From assembly GCA_002753135.1 (NCBI GenBank), contig PDZV01000009.1, positions 1 through 64,000 of the forward strand: a stretch of DNA of 64,000 nucleotides. The letters run 5' to 3'. A program made the translations under genes and the position numbers. The notes under the pieces are model-generated. The model was not told where the DNA came from, made no database searches, and saw only the letters and a program-made list of their open reading frames with translations. Source of the DNA: Magnetococcales bacterium WMHbinv6 (GTDB lineage Bacteria > Pseudomonadota > Magnetococcia > Magnetococcales > Magnetaquicoccaceae). Below, piece after piece: positions 8,693-17,418 of this stretch (the stretch's first letter is position 1; the number at the start of each line of letters is the position of its first letter).

Positions 8693-9783
8693 CGCTGACT
8701 ACTCCTTCCTTTCTCGTTGCCCCCCTGTCGCGCCGGATTGCTCCAGGGGCCTTGCCAAAACCAGGGTGGCGGATAATAACCGGGATAGTAAGCTCCCATC
8801 GACGCCATGCGTTGCGCATTGCGGCGCAACAGATCCTCTACCCGATCGACAGGCAACGGCCCGTGACATCCGGCACAGTTGTACCAATAGAAACGCTGGT
8901 TCTGCCGCCGTTGTGCCTGCTGCGCCGGATTGGGACGCGCTGCTGGTGGTGAATTGGATTTTTTGATCACACAAAAGGAGGAGACCGTCGGTTTGCTCGC
9001 TTCGCCTGCGGTTTGTCCACTGCTTTCCGAACTTTCCTGGAAAATTTCCGTTCCGCTTGGCGGCCCACTCACCGCCGCTTCTTCGGTTGTCGGCACAACA
9101 GCTGCCACTTTCCCCTCCGGTGGCGCTGCCAGCAGATCGGGCGAGTTTGCACTCTCTGCCAATGATGGCACTCCTTCGGCAACGGTTTGCTCGCCCGGCG
9201 GAGCCGCTTCTGCCGCGACGGCAGGGGTGGCGGCAGGAAGGCTCTCCGACAATGGCTGACTGGGTATTGTTGGCTCGGATGCAGCGACCTGTTGCGGCAG
9301 CACAGCAGTTGCCGCCGGCACAGCCACTTCCGCTGCTGACGGGTTGCTTGCTGCAGCAGGCAGCGCACTTGCTTCGGTGGAAATCGGCTGTTCCGTGATG
9401 GCCGGGCTGGCGGCTACTGACTCAGCAGGTAGCATCGACGAGGGGGCAGCACCGTCACCGGCTGTCATCAACACGCTGCTGTTGGCATTGTTGAGCGGAG
9501 GCTGTTCCGCAACCGGCACGGTATCCACCACCTCATCGGCAGACGTTTCTGGCATTTTTTGCTCGACGGCTGCGCTTTCGCGACCGGGCTGCCCGGATGC
9601 AGTCTCATGGCTGGCGGTCAACTCCGTTTGTTGATCCGCCGTCGACTCGATGGCGGTATGGATGGCCTCGACTGGCGCTGATTCCGGCATCGCCTGCACA
9701 TAAGCGCTGCTCATCCCCAACCAAGCCAACACACCGACCACTCCCCAGCGTACCCCGCCGTTGCGCTGCCCAAGCCTGCTCAT
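8689..9783 (-). CDS. Secreted low-complexity protein with one C-terminal c-type heme motif
   Basis: 364 residues. A likely signal peptide follows the ATG at 9783 ('WGVVGVLAWLGMSSAYVQA'). Residues ~35-270 are Ala/Pro/Glu/Ser/Thr-rich with no recognisable fold and look disordered. Near the C-terminus is a single heme-attachment motif CAGCH (Cys303, Cys306, His307), followed by a Tyr/Pro/Trp-rich stretch ('YYPGYYPPPWFWQGPW'). The likely picture is an exported monoheme protein on a long linker. The family is not known to me. An in-frame extension upstream to 9945 lacks signal-peptide sense and overlaps the neighbouring gene. It overlaps cobA by four bases. Confidence 0.7.
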   Translation of the reverse strand: MSRLGQRNGGVRWGVVGVLAWLGMSSAYVQAMPESAPVEAIHTAIESTADQQTELTASHETASGQPGRESAAVEQKMPETSADEVVDTVPVAEQPPLNNANSSVLMTAGDGAAPSSMLPAESVAASPAITEQPISTEASALPAAASNPSAAEVAVPAATAVLPQQVAASEPTIPSQPLSESLPAATPAVAAEAAPPGEQTVAEGVPSLAESANSPDLLAAPPEGKVAAVVPTTEEAAVSGPPSGTEIFQESSESSGQTAGEASKPTVSSFCVIKKSNSPPAARPNPAQQAQRRQNQRFYWYNCAGCHGPLPVDRVEDLLRRNAQRMASMGAYYPGYYPPPWFWQGPWSNPARQGGNEKGRSSQR

Positions 9784-9826
9784 CGTCTCTCCCCGTCCAT
9801 TCCCTGTTGCCGGTAAGGTTATTGTT

Positions 9827-10801
9827 TTAGCCGACCCATCCTTGACCAGGCGGCGTTTCCACCAAAGCCCGCACCACTTCACACCAACCTTTGGCAATAT
9901 TGTTGGCATTATAGCCCCCACCTCCCAATGCCAACACCCGTCCATGCCCCATCGATTCTGCCAATTGTACCAGACGCGCCGTCACCAGATAGTGCGTGGC
10001 CGGAGAGAGACGCAACTGGGTAATCGGATCACCGGCGATGGAGTCGGTACCCGCCTGCAAAATGAAAAATTCCGGCTTGTGTTGCTGCAAAAAGGCCACA
10101 ACCTGAGGCCAAACCTGGGCAAAATGGCTGTCACCGGCTCCGGGTGGCAGACAAATGTTCAATTTGCTCCCTTCAGCCTCCCCTTTGCCTCGTTCGTGGC
10201 TGAAACCGGTTCCCGGATACAGGGTGCGACCATCTTGATGCAAATCGGCAAAGATCAAATCAGGATCGGTTTCAAACGCATAAAAAACACCGTCGCCATG
10301 GTGGGCATCAATATCGATATAGGCCACTTTGCGAATGCCATGTTTGGCCCGCAAGGCATGCACCACCACCCCGGCGTCGTTAAAGACGCAAAAACCACCG
10401 GCCATCTCCGGTCGGGCATGGTGCAAACCGGCAATCGGAATAAAAGCCCGCCGATAGCGGCCTGCCATGATATCCTCCATCGCCTGCAGCGCCGAACCGA
10501 CCACATGCACCGCAGCTTCAAAGACACCCGGAAAGGCGGGTGTATCGCCATGATCCAACAAACCAAAACCGCTGCGCGAACAAGCCTGGACCAAAGCCAC
10601 ATAGGAAGGATCATGAAAACGGTGCAAATCTTCCACACTGGCCGCCACCGGTTGGCGAACGGCCACCCGATTGTCCAAACCGGTACGGCACGCCTCCTGC
10701 CAAAATACCCCCATGCGATGCGGACCGAAGGGATGTCCGTCAGGAAATCCATAACGAGCAATCTCTTCACCGATGGTTACACTGGTCAGAAATTCGGCCA
10801 T
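9827..10801 (-). CDS. Histone-deacetylase-like / acetoin-utilisation-type zinc hydrolase
   Basis: 324 residues of the HDAC/AcuC/acetylpolyamine amidohydrolase superfamily. The active site is visible: tandem His 'GLHHARP', zinc ligands in 'DIDAHHGDGV' (Asp and His) and 'AGTDSI' (Asp), and the late 'GGGGYN' Tyr. Bacterial members deacetylate acetyl-lysine proteins, acetylpolyamines or related amides; the substrate is not predictable here. I chose the ATG at 10801 with AGGA five bases upstream. A TTG at 10837, right after the previous stop, would add 12 residues and is less likely. It sits 36 bases downstream of rquA on the same strand. Confidence 0.9.
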   Translation of the reverse strand: MAEFLTSVTIGEEIARYGFPDGHPFGPHRMGVFWQEACRTGLDNRVAVRQPVAASVEDLHRFHDPSYVALVQACSRSGFGLLDHGDTPAFPGVFEAAVHVVGSALQAMEDIMAGRYRRAFIPIAGLHHARPEMAGGFCVFNDAGVVVHALRAKHGIRKVAYIDIDAHHGDGVFYAFETDPDLIFADLHQDGRTLYPGTGFSHERGKGEAEGSKLNICLPPGAGDSHFAQVWPQVVAFLQQHKPEFFILQAGTDSIAGDPITQLRLSPATHYLVTARLVQLAESMGHGRVLALGGGGYNANNIAKGWCEVVRALVETPPGQGWVG

Positions 10802-10837
10802 AGCCTTCCTCGTATGCAACTGGAGTTGAACAGACAA

Positions 10838-11647
10838 TCAAGAAGTGGCGGCAGAGGCAGGATCAACCGCCAGCGACTGCATGCGTTCCAGGACCACTTT
10901 CTGATAAAGCCCACCGAAATAGGTCTCCTGCCGCACCCGCCCGATACAGGTCAGGCTGTGGGCCGCCGGACGTTTGGCACAACAATCCATTGCCCAGGAG
11001 ACAATATCCTGTTTCCACAGATTGAGCGCGAACGGCTCAAGAAAAAACAAAATGGGAATCATCACGTAGCGAAACGGGTTCAGCAGCGAGGGACGATGAT
11101 AATCGACAAAAATCACCTTGCCACCCGGCTTCACCACGCGCATCGCTTCACAAACCGTTTTCCGGCGCACCTCATCCGGTTGTTCATGCAGCAGAAAAAA
11201 TAAAATCACATGGTCAAATTCGCCATCGGAAAAATTGAGTGCGGTTGAATCCTGATGGTGCAAATGGACATTGGTGGTGCCATCCAATTTGCTGCGCAAA
11301 TTTTCCAGTTGCACCGGTGCCACGTCGATCACGTCCAAACGGGCATCCGGAGCCAGACGCTGCGCCAAACGGGGGGTAAAATCACCATAAACACAGGCCA
11401 CCTGCAGGGTACGACCTGGCAAAGTCTCACCCATCTCCGCCAGGGCAGCATCACGCAAACGGGCAAAATTTCCCCACAAAATTAAATTTACCAACCACTG
11501 CCGCTCAAAAAACCGAACCCCTTTCGGGTGCAGATAGGCCCACCAGTAGGTCTGCTCCAGATATTGTGGCACCACCAGTTCCTCCGAAATACGCAACGGT
11601 ATTGCCGCACTCGAAGCAGATCTGCCCGCAACCACGCCTTTATCCAT
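10838..11647 (-). CDS. rquA: RquA-like rhodoquinone biosynthesis methyltransferase homologue
   Basis: 269 residues with a class I SAM-binding fold ('TLQVACVYGDFTPRLAQRL', 'LDVIDVAPVQLENLR', 'VKPGGKVIFVDYHRP'). The N-terminal block 'LEQTYWWAYLHPKGVRFFE' followed by 'QWLVNLILWGNFARLRDAAL' and 'FFLLHEQPDEVRR' match my memory of RquA, which converts ubiquinone to rhodoquinone by placing an amino group from SAM on the ring. Rhodoquinone serves fumarate reduction under low oxygen. The ATG at 11647 is preferred over a TTG at 11692; its AGGAAA site is rather distant. It leads a minus-strand cluster with the HDAC-like, c-heme and cobA genes. A UbiE-like methyltransferase is the alternative. Confidence 0.72.
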   Translation of the reverse strand: MDKGVVAGRSASSAAIPLRISEELVVPQYLEQTYWWAYLHPKGVRFFERQWLVNLILWGNFARLRDAALAEMGETLPGRTLQVACVYGDFTPRLAQRLAPDARLDVIDVAPVQLENLRSKLDGTTNVHLHHQDSTALNFSDGEFDHVILFFLLHEQPDEVRRKTVCEAMRVVKPGGKVIFVDYHRPSLLNPFRYVMIPILFFLEPFALNLWKQDIVSWAMDCCAKRPAAHSLTCIGRVRQETYFGGLYQKVVLERMQSLAVDPASAATS

Positions 11648-12039
11648 GACAACTGTTTCCTTCTGTGTCGATTGATACCAATCTGCAAGCAACGAGTCAG
11701 GTATGACCTACCAACCCCCTGGTCAGAGCCAAGCCAGCTTTAACCGTGCTACTCTTGCCAATTGCCTGCCTGCAACGTGGTATGCATAATTCCGCAATGG
11801 TGCCGGGCCTCTCCAGCCTAAAGTTGCCAACCAACTCAACCTGACCGGCAACACTACGCCCAGCCGAGCGGAAAATCAAGTCACCGCAATCATGCGCATC
11901 GGTGCCATCCCCCTTGTACAATTACCCATTTTTTGCAACCGCCACTCTTTTTCTGCATGGTATAAGATTTGCGGTAATTTGGTGCATTGGCGGCCATTGT
12001 GCCTGAATCAGGCGTTTACAACCGGGAAAGATTAAAAAA
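11648..12039. other. Intergenic region upstream of rquA
   Basis: About 390 bases between divergent genes. It contains a partial FNR-type box at 11672-11685, TTGAT-N4-ATCTG (eight of ten conserved positions), 25 bases upstream of the rquA start codon. No clear sigma-70 promoter or convincing ORF was seen. Confidence 0.35.
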
Positions 12040-12306
12040 ATGTCGACCCACCCCCCGCAGCCACGACTGCCTTGGCATGTCATCGTCAAAAAAATGGCTG
12101 GTCGTTATCGTTTGGTATACCAAACCACCGGTCACCTGCTGTTGAATTTGATGGGTGGTCCGGTCGACGCCGGCGGCTATCCATCGGCAGATCAGGCCTG
12201 CGCCCACGCCACCCGCCTTAACAGCCGACTGCAAGAACTGCTGTCCGGGCAACACCACACTGCCGATTTCATCAATGCCCGCGCACTGGCCATGGCACTG
12301 TGCTGA
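12040..12306 (+). CDS. Small hypothetical protein
   Basis: 88 residues with plausible coding character ('WHVIVKKMAGRYRLVYQTTG', then 'SADQACAHATRLNSRLQELL'). It is basic at the N-terminus and has one likely amphipathic helix near the C-terminus. There are no cysteine motifs, signal peptide or membrane segment. A purine stretch (GGGAAAGA) lies about eight bases before the ATG. A 100-residue minus-strand frame over the same bases is less protein-like. It is isolated between two minus-strand genes. Function unknown. Confidence 0.5.
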   Translation: MSTHPPQPRLPWHVIVKKMAGRYRLVYQTTGHLLLNLMGGPVDAGGYPSADQACAHATRLNSRLQELLSGQHHTADFINARALAMALC

Positions 12307-12387
12307 TAAAGCGGCCAAGCCACACCCCTCAGAACAGGCAAGCTGTCTGCTCTACAACCGACCCCTTGTCGGTTCGCACCGATCAGA

Positions 12388-12594
12388 TCAGGCGTTGGCA
12401 GAATCCTGTACCTGTTTCAATTCAAATTCTGCGCCCCGATGGCCCTGTTCAGCAGCCTTGCTGAGCCACTTTAAGGCTTCACGCCCATCCATGGCCACCG
12501 TAACCCCTTTGGCATACATAAAACCCAATTTGAATTGAGCGTCTGCATCCCCTTGCTCTGCCAGTTGCAACAGATCCGTAATGATCTCTTCCAT
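12388..12594 (-). CDS. Small Sel1-repeat protein
   Basis: 68 residues made of about one and a half Sel1-like repeats: 'LAEQGDADAQFKLGFMYAKG' then 'EALKWLSKAAEQGHRGAEFE'. Sel1 repeats are TPR-like helical pairs used for protein-protein contacts. There is no signal peptide in the form starting at the ATG at 12594, which has GGGGAAG upstream; a longer frame to 12648 exists but lacks a good ribosome site. It stands alone, and single-repeat Sel1 proteins of this size usually have no assigned role. Confidence 0.7.
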   Translation of the reverse strand: MEEIITDLLQLAEQGDADAQFKLGFMYAKGVTVAMDGREALKWLSKAAEQGHRGAEFELKQVQDSANA

Positions 12595-12765
12595 CTTTTC
12601 TTCCCCTGCTTTTTTCCCCTGGTTACAGCACCCGAAAGGGGCTGCCACACCCGATCATCTCACCGCCGCACACCATACACCACCACAACCCGGGGGTCAA
12701 ATGCTAATGATTCAATGAAATCATTCGCTTGAAACCAGATTGGCCAACAACCTCCCCACCAGCCA

Positions 12766-14430
12766 TTACCGTTCCGGTATCGCAAAATCCATCACCAGTA
12801 AACGTTTTCCCTGCCGAAGGCCGACCGCATCGGTCAAGGTGCCAATCGCGATACCCACCTCCTTGAGAGAAGTCTGCATCAAAAGGCGACAGGCTTCCGG
12901 TTGCTCCAACCAGCGATGGATCACCGCCTCTTCCTGGCGATCCAGCCATAACAGATACTCATAGCCCGCCGCCGATCGATAGCCCTGTTGCCGCCAACGG
13001 GCAAACAGATCCCTGCCGTCGACGCTCTTGATCCCTGGCCGGCGCTGCAGCACCTGCTCCCGGGCATGCCCCGCTGCCGCCTGCGCCAACGACTCCTGCC
13101 AACGCAAAGGAGCTGCCGGCACCATCTCCTGCGCCCCACAACGCCGCTTTTCGCTGCGCAACTGATTCAACAGCGACAGGATTCCTGGCGCAGTTTGCGT
13201 CTGCACATCTTGCCCCTGCTGGCGCACGGCTCCTGCCCTTAATTCGGGATAAACCTGTCGCAACCCCTCTTCCAACTCGCCATACAACGCCGCCGCACGC
13301 GCCGCATCGTAGCCATTGAACAGCGCAACCAAACTTATATCATTTCCATGCTGCGTCCACTGCTCCGCCAGCGCGTGCATACCCCGTTGCACCCCCTCCA
13401 TCTGCCAATACTGCCCGGTCTCTCCAGCACGACGGGGTTCGCCGCTGCCCAACCAGTAGGCGGTCACAAAGCGACCCAGGGCACGGGCTGTGGCAATCAA
13501 ACCACCGGCAGCCAGCAAATTTTCCTGGTGATACCCTCCATCCGGCGCATAGACCTGTTTGCCGGGGGCAAACAAGGAGGGCACCAAGGTATCGTCGATA
13601 TATTCCGGCTCTCGACCATCCCGGTCTGCGGGTAACGAACGGGCAGCCTGCACCTCACTGGCCGCCACCTGCAGCGGAGCAAAAATCAGCTGATGCATCA
13701 AATCGACGTAGCTTTTGCCACCCGCCTGCTCAACCACCAAGCCAAGCAGTTCATACCCCAGATTGGAGTAGGCCTTGGCAGTACCAACCGGCGGTTGCGG
13801 CGGCTTGAGCAGGGCATAACGCAATAAATCCAGACGGGCAGGTGGCACCGCCACCCCCAATTGCTGCGCCACCCGCAACTCCATCAAAGCCGGATCTTCC
13901 TGGCGACTGCCCAATCCAGCCTGGTGCGCCAACAAATGCTGCAGCGTTACCGCTTCCCAACCGGTTGCCACAGACCAATGGGTTGGAATCGTCAGCCAAC
14001 ATCTCCCCTTATGGTTTTTTTCAGAAAAACAAAAAGCATAATCGCTGAGCTGCAACCGCCCCTGCCGTTGCAAACTCTTCAGCATGGCCTGGGTAATCAG
14101 CTTGGCAAGACTGCCAATACGCAACAGGGCAGTCGGCTGCATGGCAATCCGTTGCGCCCGATCCGCCCAACCAAAACCCTGTTCAAAGACAATCTGACCA
14201 TCCTTGACCACCAGCAGCACACCGCCCCGATAGGCACGCTGTTGCATCGCCTGCAGCATCGCCTGCTGCAAGGGGTGCCACTGTCCGACGGTTTCTCTTT
14301 GCGGCGCAAAATTTTCTCCAGCGGCATACCCCAAACCACTGGCAAAAAAGAGTACAACAGCAAGCAGTCGTTCTACAAAAACGCAGCGCAACCCAAAAAA
14401 CGGTTGAGCTGCCCCTTTGTCATCACTCAT
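12766..14430 (-). CDS. Serine beta-lactamase-like hydrolase fused to a CAP-like domain
   Basis: 554 residues. A signal peptide or anchor ('LLAVVLFFASGLGYAAGENF') precedes a class C beta-lactamase/penicillin-binding-like domain (~45-390). It has the catalytic SxxK motif 'GSLAKLIT' (Ser107, Lys110) and a YxN-type motif in 'AYSNLGYELLG'. The C-terminal ~130 residues resemble a CAP/SCP-PR1 domain: 'LLNQLRSEKRRCG', 'LRWQESLAQAAAGHAREQ', 'RWLEQPEACRLLMQTSLKEVGIAIG'. The CAP region lacks the usual 'FSHxxSDG' and 'GENI' strings, so it is degenerate. Family members are esterases or peptidases acting in the envelope. The start overlaps the stop of the HD-GYP gene by four bases. Confidence 0.82.
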   Translation of the reverse strand: MSDDKGAAQPFFGLRCVFVERLLAVVLFFASGLGYAAGENFAPQRETVGQWHPLQQAMLQAMQQRAYRGGVLLVVKDGQIVFEQGFGWADRAQRIAMQPTALLRIGSLAKLITQAMLKSLQRQGRLQLSDYAFCFSEKNHKGRCWLTIPTHWSVATGWEAVTLQHLLAHQAGLGSRQEDPALMELRVAQQLGVAVPPARLDLLRYALLKPPQPPVGTAKAYSNLGYELLGLVVEQAGGKSYVDLMHQLIFAPLQVAASEVQAARSLPADRDGREPEYIDDTLVPSLFAPGKQVYAPDGGYHQENLLAAGGLIATARALGRFVTAYWLGSGEPRRAGETGQYWQMEGVQRGMHALAEQWTQHGNDISLVALFNGYDAARAAALYGELEEGLRQVYPELRAGAVRQQGQDVQTQTAPGILSLLNQLRSEKRRCGAQEMVPAAPLRWQESLAQAAAGHAREQVLQRRPGIKSVDGRDLFARWRQQGYRSAAGYEYLLWLDRQEEAVIHRWLEQPEACRLLMQTSLKEVGIAIGTLTDAVGLRQGKRLLVMDFAIPER

Positions 14431-17222
14431 CCCACACTCACATAGCGGGCGACATCGACTTCATCGATCTGCTCTGGCAACAGATATTTTTCGGCATACC
14501 GTTTGTAGACCCCGGAGGTCAGGAACAGATCAAAGAGAAGCGGATCAATATGGCCATCCTTCTTGAAGAAAAAGAGAATTTTTACCGCTTCTGACAATTT
14601 TTTGGCCTTTTTGTAGGGACGGTCAGAGGCCGTCAGCGCCTCAAAAATGTCGGCAATGGCCATGATCCGTGCCGGAACGGTCAATTGCGTTTTGTCCCAT
14701 TTACGCGGATAACCGCTACCAATCAGGGTTTCATGGTGTGAACCGGCATACTCTGGCACCCGTTGCAACTCTTTGGGCAATGGCAACGACTCCAGCATGA
14801 TGATGGTCTGAATCACATGCTCGTTGATCTTGAAGCGCTCTTCCTCGGTCAAGGTCCCCCGCCCGATGCTCAGATTGTACAACTCGCCATAGTTGTAGAG
14901 ATGTTCCGGCACCTTCACTTTGAAGCCGTATTGCGGATCTGCCACACTGAAATCGGTTCGGGGAATGATATGTTCCGGTCGATCTGCCAACAGTTTTTCT
15001 TCGATGGGCAAAGTCGGTGCTTCTGCCGGATAGCGCTGCAACTCCACATGCGACAAGCCGATGCGATCATCAAAATGACGCACCCAGGTCTGCTCGGCAA
15101 GAACCTTCAGACGGGCCAAACGGTCCGGTGAGGTAAACTCATCGCCCAGATTGCATTCGGCCACAAAAGCAAAATCCTCCTGCAACTGCTCACGACGCGC
15201 CTCAAATTGCTGCTGGGCAACCGACTCTTCCACACCATCGGCAATTGCCTGCCAACGGGCGATGGCGGCATCACGCAGCAACACCTCAAAACGCATGCGC
15301 ACTTCATGCAGACGGTTGTAAATTGTCTCCAGCTTGCATCCTTTATCCACCACATATTCCGGAGTGGTTACCTTGCCGCAGTCATGCAACCAAGCCCCGA
15401 TCCGGAACTCCCGCCACTCTGCCTCGCCTTCCAACTGAAAGGTTGCCAACTCCCCTTCCTCAACCTTGCAGGCCTCCTCAGCCAACATGATGCCCAGTTC
15501 CGGCACCCGTTCGCAGTGGCCGCCGGTGTATGGACTCTTGGTGTCGATTGCGCCGGCGATGAGGCGGATCAAGGCTTCCATCAGGGCTTTTTGCGATTCG
15601 ATCAACTTGTGGTTGTCCAGAGCAACCGCCGCCTGCGTGGCCATGGCGGTGACAAAGCGAATCAATTCGGGATGGAAGGTGGTAATCTCCTGGGTTTCTG
15701 GATCCAAGGCGTTGAGAAACTGCAGCACCCCGATCACCTCGCCTTCGCGGGGCGCCAAAGGAACCGTCAGCATGGAAACGGTCTTATAACCGCTGCGTTC
15801 GTCGAACCGTTTGGTTCCGGTGACATCAAACCGGGTTTCCTGATAGATATCGTCAATCGCCACCGGTTTGTTATGCAAGGCGCACCAAGTGGAAATATAG
15901 CGTTCTACCGGCTTGCCCTGTTCATCGTAGAGCGGAATCTCAAATGAGGGCAGTGCCTCTTCGTCATTGGTGCGCAGGGTAAAGGCCAGCGTCTTATGAT
16001 CGGTCACCAGGTAGAGTGTACCGGCATCGCAGTGCAACAGATCGCGGCCACCAAAAAGAATTTTACGCAACAGAGCCATGCGGTTCTGCTCACTGCCCAA
16101 CTCCAATCCGGTACGAATCAAATTTTCCAGCTTGCCCTGACTGGTCAGCAGATCTTTGGTGCGACTGGCGACATCTTCCTCCAAGCGCTCGGCATGCTCC
16201 TCCAATTTTTGATGCACAGCCTGCAATTTGGCCTGGTTTTCCTGATCACGAAGATGCGCCTGCCGACGCGAGATCAAAAAGGCCACCAACAAGGCGGCAC
16301 CAACACCAGCAGGAACATCAATCATCAAGCGGCGGGACAGGTTGCTCCATGTGGTGGTATCCTCCAGCACAACCAACTTCCACATACCGATCGGATCATG
16401 CCAGTCGATGGTGCTTTGCAATACCGCATAGCGCACGCCATCAAGGACGGCAAAATCTTGGTTTAAATCAAAAGGCAAACGAACCGGGGGCGATTTTTGG
16501 AAAATTTTGCCAAACTGCTTCAAGGTGTTAATCTCTTCTACACGATCTGCGGTGGGCTCCACACCGATGCGGTACATCCAATCTTTGTGGGAGGAAGAGA
16601 AAACCACCGACTGCGGCGACAAAAGAAAAGCGCGGGTTCCCATGCTCGTCAAATCATCATCGAGAAAATCAGCAAGCATTTTGACCACCACGGCACCGAT
16701 CACGTCACCATCCGGTTGATCCGTACTGCGTAACGGTGCGGCAACAAACAGACCACGCTCACCAGTATTGGCTCCGACAGCAGCATAGACGCTGATCATG
16801 CCAGCCATGGCCTGTTGCCAATAGGGACGAAAGGTCAAATTCATCCCGGTATAGGAGACCCGGGTTGAATCATGCGCCACAACGATACCATTGGCATTGA
16901 CGATATAGGTCCCGTCTGCCTTCAACAGACGGGTGACAGCACGGATCCGTTCCAAAACCGCGGGATCATCGGGAGAAAGTTTGCCCAAAGCGGCCTGTTT
17001 GACGACGGGTTCATTCAAACCCAAAACTAAAGCAATACCCATCGTTTGACCGTTGATGGTCTGCGAGGCAATTTTCCAGGCACTGTCTGCTGCTCGAACG
17101 CGCAACCAGGCCAACTGTTCTTTTTCAAAATCACGCAGCGTATAGTAATCAACCACCCATCCGGCGGACACCGCAACCACCACCGACAGCAGAGCCGTGA
17201 AAACACGCCACAGCGTAGTCAT
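14427..17222 (-). CDS. Cache-GAF-HD-GYP signalling protein (probable c-di-GMP phosphodiesterase)
   Basis: 931 residues. An N-terminal membrane helix is followed by a Cache-type sensor (~40-300), a second membrane helix, a coiled coil (~320-365), a GAF domain (~380-540) and an HD-GYP domain (~545-925). The metal site 'WLHDCGK' has His613 and Asp614. The GYP loop reads 'SHHETLIGSGYPRKW', close to the canonical form. About 115 residues are inserted between HDCGK and the next conserved helix ('NEHVIQTI'), longer than usual. Members hydrolyse c-di-GMP to pGpG or GMP. It is co-transcribed with the downstream beta-lactamase/CAP gene (ATGA overlap), tying that hydrolase to this signal. The ATG at 17222 has AGGGGG rather far upstream. 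Confidence 0.92.
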   Translation of the reverse strand: MTTLWRVFTALLSVVVAVSAGWVVDYYTLRDFEKEQLAWLRVRAADSAWKIASQTINGQTMGIALVLGLNEPVVKQAALGKLSPDDPAVLERIRAVTRLLKADGTYIVNANGIVVAHDSTRVSYTGMNLTFRPYWQQAMAGMISVYAAVGANTGERGLFVAAPLRSTDQPDGDVIGAVVVKMLADFLDDDLTSMGTRAFLLSPQSVVFSSSHKDWMYRIGVEPTADRVEEINTLKQFGKIFQKSPPVRLPFDLNQDFAVLDGVRYAVLQSTIDWHDPIGMWKLVVLEDTTTWSNLSRRLMIDVPAGVGAALLVAFLISRRQAHLRDQENQAKLQAVHQKLEEHAERLEEDVASRTKDLLTSQGKLENLIRTGLELGSEQNRMALLRKILFGGRDLLHCDAGTLYLVTDHKTLAFTLRTNDEEALPSFEIPLYDEQGKPVERYISTWCALHNKPVAIDDIYQETRFDVTGTKRFDERSGYKTVSMLTVPLAPREGEVIGVLQFLNALDPETQEITTFHPELIRFVTAMATQAAVALDNHKLIESQKALMEALIRLIAGAIDTKSPYTGGHCERVPELGIMLAEEACKVEEGELATFQLEGEAEWREFRIGAWLHDCGKVTTPEYVVDKGCKLETIYNRLHEVRMRFEVLLRDAAIARWQAIADGVEESVAQQQFEARREQLQEDFAFVAECNLGDEFTSPDRLARLKVLAEQTWVRHFDDRIGLSHVELQRYPAEAPTLPIEEKLLADRPEHIIPRTDFSVADPQYGFKVKVPEHLYNYGELYNLSIGRGTLTEEERFKINEHVIQTIIMLESLPLPKELQRVPEYAGSHHETLIGSGYPRKWDKTQLTVPARIMAIADIFEALTASDRPYKKAKKLSEAVKILFFFKKDGHIDPLLFDLFLTSGVYKRYAEKYLLPEQIDEVDVARYVSVG

Positions 17223-17418
17223 GATCGAATTTTTTCCCCCTGAGCAGAAAGAGCAACACCCCGCACTCGCAGAAAAACTAATGCGAAAGTCCAGAAAAAT
17301 CAGTCAAAAGCCAACGGTGAAATACTATCAAGAAAGCTTGCCACGATCAACAGCAAACGACTGTTGGAAAGGGATTTGTGAAAAATGGCAATAAATCGGC
17401 AAACGATAAATGATTATC

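Noticed and set aside
9761-11203. A 480-residue plus-strand frame over the HDAC-like and rquA genes
   Set aside because: Antisense to two well-supported enzymes with visible catalytic motifs; the translated product has no recognisable domain.
11697-11921. A 74-residue minus-strand frame upstream of rquA
   Set aside because: No ribosome site, no homology and low protein character; treated as intergenic.
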